This document shows positions 33,573 to 45,700 of a stretch of 64,000 nucleotides of DNA, piece by piece. A program made the position numbers and the translations under genes. The notes below the pieces were generated by a model. The model did not search any database. It saw nothing but the letters and a program-made list of their open reading frames with translations, and was not told the origin of the DNA. Position 1 is the first letter of the stretch. The number at the start of each line of letters is the position of its first letter. The stretch comes from Latrodectus hesperus (lineage: Eukaryota > Arthropoda > Arachnida > Araneae > Theridiidae): the NCBI GenBank assembly GCA_037975125.1, contig CM075860.1, forward strand, positions 44,675,804 to 44,739,803, given 5' to 3'.

Positions 33573-33895
33573 GAACTTGCCGACTTCCCTTACCTACATT
33601 TTTCTATCAACTAGAGGCTGTTCACCTTGGAGACCTGCTGCGGATATGGGTACGGTCCGGCACGAAAATCACACTCTCTCCCTCGGATTTTAAAGGGCCG
33701 ACAGAGGCGCACCGGACACCGCAAGAGCCGCGGTGCTTTTACGGGAACAGCATCCCTATCTCCGGACGAGCCGATTCCAGGGACACGAACCCTTACAAAG
33801 GAAATACAACTCTTCCCCGGGTCCTCCGTCGACGTCTCCGAGTTCGGTTGCGTTACCGCACTTGTGCCTGAGGGCACTATCTCCGTGTCCGGGTT
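33311..33895 (-). rRNA. 28S rRNA fragment, interrupted by copy D
   Basis: The minus strand reads well-conserved 28S: AAGGTGAACAGCCTCTAG, GGGAAGTCGGCAAGTTCG, CGTAACTTCGGGACAAGG, GGATTGGCTCTGAGGGCTGG and CTCAGAACTGGCACGGAC. It continues from 39618-40048 across the copy D insertion, with the 14 bp TCCGTGTCCGGGTT duplicated. After AATCCGACT the conserved block starting GTTTAATTAAAACAAAGC is absent, so this is a damaged gene copy. A hairpin at 33452-33484 is copied nearly perfectly at 32957-32989. Confidence 0.93.
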
Positions 33896-34428
33896 CCCCT
33901 CAGGGGGTTTACCTTCTATAGGTAAACACGGGTGTCACAATCCCGAGGTACCCTAGTGATCTGTCCTCTTTCTTTTTTTCCCCTCTTCTCTACTCTTCTG
34001 CTTTTTCTTCCTCTTCTCCCTCAGTGTGGTTACCTCGCAAGAGGTTGAGGGCTCCCCTTGAGTAGCTTTCGCCGCTCTGTTGCTATTAGCTACTCTTGAG
34101 GACTAAATCACCCACGTGTTTGCCGTGCGTGGAGACCCGTATCCCTGGAAAGGAGGATCCTGGTAATTGAGGCCTCCAGAGACCAACACATTGCTTTGGC
34201 CTCTGCTTCAGGTAAACGGGAGGTGTGTTGTGGTCCTCAGCACATCAATCGGCTTTATGGATCAAACGATCGGTACATCTACTGGGTGACTCGTTAAGGG
34301 TGGAGGCCACTTCAGGGATGTACTGTGAGCGTATAGGACCTGACTAGCACTGGTGCAGCTGGTCTGCATCCCCTTGTTGGACTCGGTGGTGGGTGGTGCC
34401 GTCAGGTCCCGAATTTCCCATCCCTAAT

Positions 34429-35568
34429 ATGGAAACATTTCTATTCTCTTCTCTCCCACGGGAGCACACATTGACATTATTGAAAGCAAAATTTTATATT
34501 GTGAAACGAAAGGAGGGTACATTTGATACTGTATCCCCTTTCTTAATTCAAAAAGCTATATCTGGCAATATAGGCGAAGTGAAGAGCATTCGGAAGCTGC
34601 GTTCTGGAGATCTAATGGTCGAAGTTGCCTCAAATGCTCAAGCAGCTCTGATTAGCAATATGAATATGCTAGCTAACCTTGAGGTGTCTGTCTCTCCTCA
34701 CTTGAATCTTAACTTTTCACGTGGTGTGGTATCCGCCAAGGATTTGCTAAATACGCCTGCGGAAGAGATCTTAGAAAATCTCAAAGATCAAAAGGTCTGT
34801 GCTGTAAAACACATCACTGTCAGACGGGATGGGCAGTTTATCAATACTAAACATCTTGTACTGACATTTGCGACGCCAGACCTACCGCAGCATATTAAAG
34901 CTGCGTATATGCATCTATAAGTCAGGCCGTTTATACCAAATCCTTTGCGTTGTTTCCAGTGCCAGAGATTTGGTCACTCAAAAGCGACTTGCAGGGGCAA
35001 ACTGACTTGCGCTCGCTGCGCAGCAGTTGGCCATGACAGTTCGTCTTGTACTGCAAAAGAGAGGTGTTTCAACTGTAAAGGTGACCACCCCTCCTACGCT
35101 AGAAGTTGTCCTATCTGGATACTGGAGAAGGAGATCACAACCACTAAAGTTAAGAATAACTGCTCATATCCTGAGGCGAGACGTGCTGTTACAGCACGAA
35201 CACCTCAAGCAGGAGTTAGCTATGCATCTGTCGCCGCCAAGGTCACCAGAACGGCTAGTACCCAAACGGATGCTCTTTCACTTCCAATAGTCAAATTACC
35301 CCATACATCTGAGAAAAAGTCAAAAACAACATCCGCAAATACTCTCCGAATAAAAGCTCCGATGGCTAAATCTAAAGCCCTAAAGGCATTAAAACTTAAA
35401 TCTGCAAAGGAGGGCAATTTTAGACCCTCCATATCCACCCGTAAAGCCTTATCCCTCGAAGCTGACGCTGTGTCTCTACATCCCTCTGACGAAGATCTGT
35501 CACTCGAGGAGATGTCAGATGACATGCCTTCCAGCTCCGGGAAAGGAGCTTTTCAAATTAAACAATAA
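34429..35568 (+). pseudogene. Gag-like ORF1 of copy D, one nonsense codon
   Basis: The ATG at 34429 begins METFLFSSLPREHTL. A TAA at 34918-34920 falls where copy A reads LSVRP, just before the knuckles, so the translated product would lack the CCHC block. The frame then continues to 35568 with CFQCQRFGHSKATC, CARCAAVGHDSSSC and CFNCKGDHPSYARSC. Otherwise very similar to copy A. Confidence 0.85.
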
Positions 35569-38500
35569 CTTCCTTTGTTTCTTGGAACTGCCATGGTTTG
35601 CGTTCTCATCATGATGACATCAAGTCTATAATTTCAGCCTACAACCCCGCATGTGTTGCACTTCAGGAAACTTTCCTGAAGTCTAGCAATAACTTTTCCA
35701 TGCGTGGGTTTAAAAGCTTTAGAAAAGACTGTGGTGACGATGGTGCAATGTCTGGAGGTGTTTGTATATTAACATCTAATACTTTTCCCAGCACTGCCCA
35801 TCCATTGAATACTACTCTACAGGCTGTTGCTATAAGAATTCATATTTCATGCTTGTTGACAGTCTGTAGTTTGTATTTGCCACCACACGATGTCATCCGC
35901 CAAGAGGAACTCGATGCATTAGTAGATCAGCTGCCAACACCATTTCTGTTGTTAGGTGACTTTAACGGCCATAGTTCTTTGTGGGGAGATGATGATACTA
36001 ATTCTCGCGGTCGGCAGATAGAGCGGTTTATTTCAGACAACAGTCTCTGTCTGCTTAATACCGACGAGAAGACTTATTTCCATGTACCCACAAGAACATT
36101 TCATTCTCTCGATCTGGCCATTTGTTCTCCATCTCTTCTGCCATTGTTAAATTTAATTGTAGGAAATGATCTGCACAATAGCGATCATTTTCCTCTCGTC
36201 ATCTCCCAGACTGGAGGTAGTAGTGTAGGACAACGCCTACCTACTTACGTGTACAGTCGGGCAGATTGGACGTTATTTACACAATTGGCAGCTGTTGATA
36301 ACGAAATGGTTACGATCGATGATATTGATAATGCCGTATCTAAAGTCACTGAAACAATTATAAATGCAGCTGAGGCATCAATACCAAAAAGTTCCTCTTT
36401 ACCACACCGGCGTTGCAAGCCATGGTGGAATGATGAATGTAAACAAACTTTTAAAAAACAAAGGAAGTTATGGGGGTTATTTCGGAGGTACCCCACAACG
36501 GAGAATCTTATCGCCTTTAAGAGAGCAAAAGCACTAGCTCGCAGAGCTCGTCGTCGAAGTCAGAAGGAATCCTGGTCCTGCTATGTATCTTCAATAACAT
36601 CTTCAACTTCCAGTAAGCAGTTGTGGAGAAGGGTGAAGGCAGCCAGTGGAATCTATAGAGAATTTTCAATTCCTATTTTGAAATCCGGAGCTGCTGTGCA
36701 CTCTTCTCCTAAGGACATCGCTGATGTCCTTGTTGCTTGAGACGCTAGCAAAGGTTTCACCGACTCATACAGTTCTTCGTTCCTGAGGACTAAGAGTCGT
36801 GCTGAGCGAACACCAATTCGTTTCCACCATGGACATCGCTAACGTCCTTGGTGAAACCTTTGCTAGCGTCTCAAGCAACGACTCTTATAGTCCTTCGTTC
36901 CTAAGGACAAAGAGTCGTGCTGAGCGAACACCAATTTGTTTCAACCATCGACAAGCTTTACCTTACAACTGTGAATTTCGGATGTTGGAATTGAAGAGAG
37001 CATTACAGCAGGCCCATGATACTAGCCCAGGACCAGATGGAATCAGCTATCAAATGCTTCGTCATTTAAGTCCAGATTCCCTGTTGAACTTACTTTACTT
37101 GTTCAATAGGATCTGGACCGAAAATAAATTTCCATCACTTTGGAGCGAAGCAATAGTGATTCCGATCCTTAAGGCTGGTAAGGATCCTTCTGTTCCTTCA
37201 AATTATCGACCAATAGCTCTGACGAGTTGCTTGTGTAAGACTCTCGAACGTATGGTCAACGCCCGTCTCGTATATGTCTTAGAAAAAAATAAATGTATAC
37301 ATATTAATCAGAGTGGCTTCCGTAAAGGGAGATCAACTCTTGATAATATCACATATGTGGAGACCCAAATTCGCAATGCTTTTGTGCGGAGGAAGCATCT
37401 GGTCTCCATTTTCTTCGACATTGAGAAGGCATATGACCGTACGTGGCGTTATGGAATTCTCCGTAGGATGTATAATTTTGGCCTTAGGGGTAATTTGCCG
37501 ATATTTATAGAAAACTTTTTACGCTCCCGTGGTTTTAAAGTTCGTATTGGTACGTTTTTGTCCAATACTTTTAACCAACCTGAAGGTGTTCCTCAGGGAA
37601 GTATTTTAAGTGTCACCCTTTTTAATCTTCATATCAGTTGCATTCTTCATCAACTTTCACCTTCTGTGCATGGTACCTTGTATGTTGATGACCTGCAAAT
37701 ATCTTGTGAAGGGTCTAACATGAATTTAATTGAGGGACAATTACAAACATCTGTTAATAAAATTGCTGCATGGTGTGCTGAGAATGGCCATACACTATCT
37801 CCTAGCAAGAGCAATTGTGTCCATTTCTGCAGGAAGACTAGTCTCCACAATGATCCCGTTATTCGTATAAACAACACACCTATACCAGTGGTCAGTGAGG
37901 TAAAATTCCTCGGAGTGATATTTGATCGTAAATTAACCTTTCTTCCGCATATATTATATCTGCGGAAGAAGTGCGAGCGATCGCACAATATCCTCAAGGT
38001 GCTTTCAAATACATCTTGGGGTGCTGATCGCACGTCACTCCTCCGAGTTTACCAATCATTAATTTTATCTCGCATAGACTACGGTTGTGTTTTTTACGGA
38101 TCCGCTGGGTCTTCTGTTTTACGCAGACTGGACACTGTCCATCATTCTGCTCTGAGAATATGTTCTGGCGCATTCCGCACATCACCCGTCCAGAGTCTAT
38201 ATGCAATTTGTCAACAACTGCCCTTAGACCTGCGACGTATGCAGCTGTCTCTCAATTATTATTGTAAAATTATGTCTGACCCTCACCATCCTTTATGTTC
38301 TTTTGCTCTTACTCCTGCTTTAAAGAGAATATATGATGCTAGACCATATAGCATCCTACCCTTCCTCACTCGAACAAAAAACCATTTATCCTTATCTGAC
38401 CTACGTGATGTCCGTTTTATTAAAACGGACATTTTAGTACATCCACCTTGGTATGATCCACAAATATTGATTATCAATCCATTTGCTGATTGTAGAAAAT

Positions 38501-39363
38501 CGGACACAACGCCTACAATTTTCCAACAGCTATATTATTCACATCGCTGTCAGTATTCTTCCTACACGCCAGTATTCACGGATGGTTCTAAAACAGCAGG
38601 ACATGTCGGCTGTGGTATTTTTATGAATAATGTTACATACAGTTACAGCCTTCATGCTTCCTGCTCCATCTTTACAGCTGAAGCCACAGCAATTTATAAT
38701 GCGCTTCAGCTCGTGAATACTGTAAATTCTCATTCCTTTTGCGTGTATACTGACAGCTTGAGTGTATTAAAAGCGTTGGAGAATTTGAACATTCATTGTC
38801 ATCCGGTTGTGTCCAAGATTTTCCAAACATTGGATTCCCTTGCTGGCAAGGGGAATGATATCAAATTTTGTTGGATCCCAAGTCACGTAGGTCTCGAGGG
38901 AAATGAAAAGGCAGACGCGGCTGCTAAAGCAGCCTCAACGTCAATACAACTTTCAATCCCTCTTTCAGATGTGAGGAAGTATATTAAAAATCATGTATAT
39001 TCCCTCTTCCAGGAGTTTTGGAGCATGCAGGTCACCAACAAATTGTGTACCATTTTCCCATATCTCATTTCATTATCAGTTTTACCCCTACGAAGTGCTG
39101 ATGTTAGATTAACTCGCCTTCGTATCGGACACACACGTTTCACACACAGACATTTGTTTCTAAGTGAACTAACTCCATGGTGTGAAGCGTGTGATGAACC
39201 ATACACTGTTCAACATATTTTAATTTCATGTCATGATTTTATCCAGCAACGTTTACACTTTTTTAATACTAATTTATTAATTTTATCTGATTTAATAGGG
39301 GATCCACCCCATGGAAACCTATTCGCTTTCTTGAAGGCAATAGGTTTTATACATTATATTTAA
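35562..39363 (+). pseudogene. ORF2 of copy D, broken by local rearrangement
   Basis: The endonuclease is open from 35562 to 36740 (LLLGDFNGHSSLWG, SDHFPLV). Around 36739-36830 a 30 bp piece is inverted and about 125 bp are repeated, shifting the frame. It is open again from 36799 through RT (FFDIEKAYD, GVPQGS, LYVDDLQIS), RNase H (FTDGSKT, AEATAI, YTDSLS, GNEKADAAAK) and the knuckle CEACDEPYTVQHILISC to TAA at 39361-39363. All catalytic residues checked are present; the rearrangement is the inactivating lesion. Confidence 0.88.
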
Positions 39364-39617
39364 TTTGCATTTTGAATTTTAAAAAAATTATACAAATAAT
39401 TGTTATTTTCATTTTCTATATTTTATAACTAGATTTTAATATAGTATATACACTTATTTTTGTTTTTTAATATTTTAATGTTGTTTGGGTTTTTGAAAAT
39501 AAATAAATAAAAAATTAAAATAAAATAAAGTTACACAAAACTAATTCTTGGCGCAGCATGTCCAATTTTGGACCTTGCGCCATAAAACCCAACCAACCAA
39601 CCATCCGTGTCCGGGTT

Positions 39618-39982
39618 GGGGAATATTAACCCCATTCCCTTTCGGTCGGCAGCGGGACAAACACGGTATGTGTCTGACACTAAGGTCTAACGTCCCGCTT
39701 CAGAACGGATTTCTCCGATCCCTTAGGGCCGACTGACCCATGTTCAACTGCTGTTCACATGGAACCCTTCTCCACCTTCAGTCCTCAAGGTTCTCACTTG
39801 AGTATTTGCTACTACCACCAAGATCTGCACCAGCGGCGGCTCCAGGCGGGCTCACGCCCGGCACCTTCAACGCTCGCCGCTGCGACCCTCCTACTCGCTG
39901 CGGCGTAAGTCTCCGTGAGGAGTTCTGCCGCAGCGGCCGGGTATGGGCTCGACGCTGGAGCGCCATCCATTTTCAGGGCTAG

Positions 39983-40020
<38 letters not shown>

Positions 40021-40048
40021 ATTCCGACTTCCATGGCCACCGTCCTGC
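39618..40048 (-). rRNA. 28S rRNA fragment, 5' part in this window
   Basis: The minus strand from 40048 reads GCAGGACGGTGGCCATGG, AAGTCGGAATCCGCTAAGG, GTGTAACAACTCACCTGCC, CTTGGTGGTAGTAGCAAAT, GGTTCCATGTGAACAGCAG and TTAATATTCCCCAACCCGG, all hallmark 28S strings in the correct order. It ends abruptly at 40048 at the 5'-truncated end of the ACGTATT array. It is also interrupted by copy D; the sequence resumes at 33895. Confidence 0.96.
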
Positions 40049-40488
40049 AAGTTGAGGAAGTTCTCCAGAGAGACGATGAATGGACAAATGGACCTTCATG
40101 TAACTGTATAATCTCAAAATCAATTTGTGACAGTAATCCAACTGGTTCTTTTATTACATTAGTAAAATTGCATATCTAACTTACTATTTACTTTTAGTTT
40201 ATATATCATATCTATGTTTTAATGTTATTGTCTTTTATCTTATAATTCTTTGTATTTAACCTACTTGTTATTGTACCAATGAACTGTGATACAGTGGTCT
40301 ACTGCGTAGACCACTGTAGGCTTCTAAGCCTCACCATTGTAAATATCTATTCAATAAAAGATCGCTGGGTTGCGGTTCTCGGTAGGGGCGCTCCTGGGTT
40401 CCCCTGGGGGTGTGTTCTTGCTCTGGTTTGACGGTGAGAGGATGCTAACCTGATCCTCTCGTGTCAATAAGTCAATGTCTTACGTATT
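40049..40488 (+). mobile_element. ACGTATT element, array copy 0 (3' UTR only)
   Basis: A 5'-truncated copy consisting of 3' UTR only, nearly identical to 53966-54430. It has the perfect 12 bp hairpin at 40291-40317 (ACAGTGGTCTAC, loop TGC), AATAAA near 40351, a structured tail and the terminal TCTTACGTATT. Its left end is fused to 28S at 40048. In this copy the middle of the terminal stem (about 20 nt) is missing, but the stem itself is kept. Confidence 0.85.
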
Positions 40489-41047
40489 CAAAATAACAAA
40501 AGAAAAAGTTTTAACGGCGATAGAAGAAAAACTAAAACTTCCAAATATTTCCAACCAAATAAAATTTCTAAATCACCGCAAAACTCTAAGCCCTCATAAT
40601 CTTTATAACTTCATTTTTGAAGTTCCTAGGAACCTAGCACACAAAATCCTGGAAAAAAACCTACTTTATATTGGTCTTGCAAAATTTAGAATGGAAATCT
40701 TTAACCCCATTCGAAGATGCATGAAATGACAAAACTTCCAACATTCAACGTCAGAATGCAAATGTGAAAACTTCTATTGTGCGAAATGTGGGAAAAAACA
40801 CCAAACTGAGAAATGCACGTCTAGACATTTTAATTGCATAAATTGCATTGAGGCGAATTACAATGGCGCAGCCTTTTCTATCAACGATGCAGCTTACGAC
40901 TTTAATTGTCCTGCATATCAAGAATTCCTTTACGATAACGATATAAACCATCAACATGCCTCTCCAAATTTCTCAAACCCCCCTAACTTTCCCAACAACT
41001 ATTCAAACTCTCGTCAAGTTCATAACTTCAATCAACACTATTACTAA
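40489..41047 (+). pseudogene. ACGTATT element copy 1, gag C-terminal half
   Basis: The copy starts mid-gag with KITKEKVLTAIEEKLKL and matches the intact gag at 54766-55998 (ILNAIEED...HRKTLS...FIGLAKFR). A TGA at 40727-40729 replaces the first knuckle cysteine. After it CENFYCAKCGKKHQTEKC and CINC follow to TAA at 41045-41047. The preceding copy's tail supplies an in-frame ATG at 40475. Copy E is inserted at the gag stop. Confidence 0.8.
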
Positions 41048-41582
41048 TCCCCCTCAGGGGGTTTACCTTCTTTAGGTAAACACGGGTGTCACAATCCCGA
41101 GGTACCCTAGTGATCTGTCCTCTTCTTTCTCTTCTTCTCTCTTCTACTCTTCTGCTTTTTCTTCCTCTTCTCCCTCAGTGTGGTTGCCTCGCAAGAGGTT
41201 GAGGGCTCCCCTTGAGTAGCTTTCGCCGCTCTGTTGCTATTAGCTTCTCTTGGGGACTAAATCACCCACGTGTTTGCCGTGCGTGGAGACCCGTGTCCCT
41301 GGAAAGGAGGATCCTGGTAATTGAGGCCTCCAGAGACCAACACATTGCTTTGGCCTCTGCTTCAGGTAAACGGGAGGTGTGTTGTGGTCCTCAGCACATC
41401 AATCGGCTTTATGGATCAAGCGATCGGTACATCTACTGGGTGACTCGTTAAGGGTGGAGGCCACTTCAGGGATGTACTGTGAGCGTATAGGACCTGGCTA
41501 GCACTGGTGCAGCTGGTCTGCATCCCCTTGTTGGACTCGGTGGTGGGTGGTGCCGTCAGGTCCCGAATTTTCCATCTCTATC

Positions 41583-42719
41583 ATGGAAACATTATTCTCT
41601 TCTCTCCCACGGGAGCATACATTGAAAAATTTAAAAGCCAAATTTTATATTGTGAAGCGGAAGGAGGGTACATTTGATAATGTATCCCCTTTCCTAATCC
41701 AAAAAGGTATTAGTGGCAATATCGGCGAAGTGAAGAGCATCCGGAAACTTCGTTCTGGTGATTTGATGGTAGAATTTGCTTCAGATGCACAAGCAACTCT
41801 GATTGGTAACATGAATACGCTAGCTAACCTTGAGGTGTCTGTCTCTCCTCACTTGAATCTTAACTTTTCACGTGGTGTGGTATCCGCCAAGGATTTGCTA
41901 AATACGCCTACGGATGAGATCTTAGAAAATCTCATTGATCAAAAGGTCTGTGCTGTAAAACGCATCACTATCAGAAGAGATGGGCAGTTTATCAATACTA
42001 AACATCTCGTACTGACATTTGCGACGCCAGACCTACCGCAGCATATTAAAGCTGCGTATATGCATCTATCCGTCAGGCCGTTTATACCAAATCCTTTGCG
42101 TTGTTTCCAGTGCCAGAGATTTGGTCACTCCAAAGCGACTTGCAGGGGCAAACTGACTTGCGCTCGCTGCGCAGCCGTTGGCCACGACAGTTTGTCATGT
42201 ACTGCAAAGGAGAGGTGTGTCAACTGTAAAGGTGACCACCCCTCCTACGCTAGAAGTTGTCCTATCTGGTTACTGGAAAAGGAGATCACAACCACTAAAG
42301 TTAAGAATAACGTTTCATATCCTGAGGCGAGACGAGCTGTTACAGCACGTACACCTCAAGCAGGAGTTAGCTATGCATCTGTCGCCGCCAAGGTCACTAG
42401 AACGGTTAGTACCCAAACGGATGCTCTTTCACTTCCAATAGTCAAATTACCCCTTACATCTGAAAAAAGCCCAAAATCAACCTCCACAACTATTTAACGT
42501 AAAAAAGCTCCGATGGCTAAGTCTAAAGCCATGAAGGCCTTAAAATTAAAATCTGCAAAAGAGGGCAAAATTAGGCCCTCTATATCCACCCGTAAAGCCT
42601 TAAACCTGGAGGCTGACGCTGTTTCCTTACATCCTTCGGACGAAGATTTATCGCTCGAGGAGATGTCGGATGACATGCCTTCCAGCTCCGGGAAAGGAGC
42701 TTTTCAAATTGAACAATAA
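41583..42719 (+). pseudogene. Gag-like ORF1 of copy E, one nonsense codon
   Basis: The ATG at 41583 gives a 378-codon frame almost identical to copy A, with the three knuckles (CFQCQRFGHSKATC, CARCAAVGHDSLSC, CVNCKGDHPSYARSC). A CAA-to-TAA change at 42495-42497 would stop translation 74 codons before the normal end, after the knuckles. Confidence 0.88.
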
Positions 42720-45700
42720 CTTCCTTTGTTTCTTGGAACTGCCATGGTTTGCGTTTTCATCATGATGACATCAAGTCCATAATTTCAGCCTACAACCCCG
42801 CATGTGTTGCACTTCAGGAAACATTCCTGAAGTCCAGCAATAACATTTCCATGCGTGGGTTTAGAAGATTTAGAAAAGACTGTGGTGACGATGGTGCAGT
42901 GTCTGGAGGTGTTTGTATATTAACATCTAATACTTTTCCCAGCACTGCCCATCCATTGAATACTACTCTACAGGCTGTTGCTGTGAGAATTCACACATCA
43001 TGTTTGTTGACAGTCTGTAGTTTATATTTGCCACCACACGATGTCATCCGCCAAGAGGAACTCGATGCATTAGTAGATCAGCTGCCAACACCATTTCTTT
43101 TGTTAGGTGACTTTAACGGCCATAGTTCTTTGTGGGGAAATGATGATACTAATTCTCGCGGTCGGCAGATAGAGCGGTTTATTTCAGATAATAGTCTCTG
43201 TCTGCTGAATACCGACGAGAAGACATATTTCCATGTACCCACAAGAACGTTTCATTCTCTCGATCTAGCCATCTGTTCTCCATCTCTTCTGCCATTGTTA
43301 AATCTAATAGTAGGAAATGATCTGCATAACAGCGATCATTTTCCTCTCGTCATCTCCCAGACTGGAGGTAGTAGTGTAGTAAAACGCCTACCTACTTACG
43401 TGTACAGTCGGGCAGATTTGACGTTATTTACACAGTTGGCAGTTGTTGATAACGAAATGGTTATGATCGATGATATTGATAATGCCGTATCTAAAGTCAC
43501 TGAAACAATTATAAATGCAGCTGAGGCATCAATACCAAAAAGTTCCTCTTTACCACACCGGCGTTGCAAACCATGGTGGAATGATGAATGTAAACAAACT
43601 TATAAAAAACAAAGGAGGTTATGGGGGTTATTTCGGAGGTACCCCACAACGGAGAATCTTATCGCCTTTAAGAGAGCAAAAGCACTAGCTCGCAGAGCTC
43701 GTCGTCGAAGTCAGAAGGAATCCTGGTCCTGCTATGTATCTTCAATAACATCTTCAACTTCCAGTAAGCAGTTGTGGAGAAGGGTGAAAGCAGCCAATGG
43801 AATTTATAGCGAATTTTCTATTCCTATTTTAAAATCCGGAGCTGCTATATACTCTTCTCCTACGGATATTGCTAACGTCCTTGGTGAAGCATTTGCTAAC
43901 GTCTCAAGCTCGAACTCTTATAGTCCTTCGTTCTTGAGGACTAAGAGTCGTGCTGAGCGAGTACCAATTCGCTTCAACCATCGACAAACTTTACCGTACA
44001 ACTGCGAATTTGGAATGTTTGAATTGAAGAAAGCTTTACAGCAGGCCAAAAACACCAGTCCAGGACCTGATGGAATCAGTTATCTCATGCTTCAACATTT
44101 GAGTCCAGACTCCCTGTTGAACTTACTTTACCTGTTCAATAGGATCTGGACGGAAAATGAATTTCCATCTCTATGGCAAGAAACAATAGTGATTCCTGTC
44201 CTAAAGGCTGGTAAGGATCCTTCAGATCCTTCAAATTATTGACCAATTGCTCTGACGAGTTGCTTATGTAAGACTCTTGAACGTATGGTCAACGCCCGTC
44301 TCGTATATGTCTTAGAAAAATATAAATGTATACATATTAATCAGAGTGGCTTCCGTAAAGGGAGATCCACTCTTGATAATATCACATATTTGGAGACCCA
44401 AATCCGCAATGCTTTTGTGCGGAGAAACCATCTGGTCTCCATTTTCTTTGACATCGAGAAGGCATACGACCGTACATGGCGATATGGAATTCTCCGTACA
44501 TTATATGATTTTGGCTTTCGGGGTAATCTGCCGATATTTCTATAGAATTTTTTATGCTCCCGTGGTTTTAAAGTACGTATTGGAAGTTATACGTCCAATA
44601 CTTTTACACAATCTGAGGGTGTTCCTCAGGGCTCTATTTTAAGCGTCACACTTTTTAGCCTCTTCATCAGTAACATTCTTCATCAACTTCCATCATCAGT
44701 AAATGGTACTTTGTTTGTTGACGACCTTCAAATATCATGTGAGGGGTCCAATATGCGAATAATTGAGAGACAACTGCAAACAGCAGTTAATAAACTTGCT
44801 GCATGGTGTGCTGAGAATGGCCATACCTTATCACCAAGCAAGAGTAAATGTGTCCACTTCTGCAGAAAGACTAGCCTGCATAATGATCCAACTATTTATA
44901 TCAACAACACTCCAATACAAGTAGTCAATGAAATAAAATTCTTGGGTATTATCTTTGACCGAAAATTAACCTTTCTTCCGCATATTTTACATTTGCGGAA
45001 GAAGTGTGAGCGATCTCTTAATATCCTCAAGGTGTTATCAAATACATCTTGGGGTGCAGATCGCACATCACTACTTCGAATTTATCAGTCATTGATTCTA
45101 TCCCGCATTGACTACGGATGTGTTGTTTACGGATCAGCTAGATCTTCTGTTTTACGAAGACTGGACACAGTTCATCACTCTGCTTTGAGGATATGTTCTG
45201 GGGCATTCCGCAAATCACCCGTCCAGAGTCTATACGTTGTATGCCATCAACTACCGTTGGACCTGAGACGAATGCAGCAAACTCTCAGTTATTATGCAAA
45301 AATTATTTCGACCCCGCATCACCCACTACGTTCCATGATTCCTAATGCCTCACTTAAAAGACTGTTTGATGCTCGACCAATGAGCATCCCACCTTTTCTC
45401 ACACGAGCTAAATCACATCTATGGCTCACAGACCTATGTGATGTTCAGATAGAGTCTATAGACCAATATCTCTATCCACCTTGGTATGAACCAACAAATA
45501 CATTTATAAATACTTTTGCTCAATTTAGAAAATCGGACACAACACCTATTGTTTTTCAACAGCTATATTGTTCTCATCGCTGTCAGAACCAATCTTACAA
45601 ACCTGTATTCACGGATGGATCTAAGACCTCAGGACATGTCGGCTGTGGAATTTTTATCAATAACATGACTTTTAGCTACAGCCTACATTCGTCCTCCTCC

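Larger units (their letters stand above)
33896..39603 (+). mobile_element. AACC element copy D, in 28S rDNA
   Basis: Full-length copy (5.7 kb), opposite in orientation to the 28S gene, flanked by TCCGTGTCCGGGTT at 33882-33895 and 39604-39617. The 5' hairpins are at 33896-33930 and the 3' hairpin and AACC tail end at 39603. The gag has a stop and ORF2 carries a local inversion plus duplication, so it is defective. Its extra length over copies A and B comes partly from that duplication. Confidence 0.95.

Noticed and set aside
33258..33956. Several overlapping frames on both strands
   Set aside because: They lie in 28S rRNA sequence, which is GC-rich and poor in stops; not protein-coding.
39740..40141. 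GC-rich frames on both strands
   Set aside because: Again 28S rRNA sequence.
40370..40488. The conserved block ending ACGTATT as a 5' leader instead of a 3' end
   Set aside because: Copy 0 has it without any body after a leader, and all copies show variable 5' but constant 3' ends, the usual non-LTR pattern; a 5' role would need independent deletions all starting at the same base.
40049..40488. HDV-like self-cleaving ribozyme in the structured block
   Set aside because: A GCTAAC string and several stems are present, but I could not fit the nested double pseudoknot.
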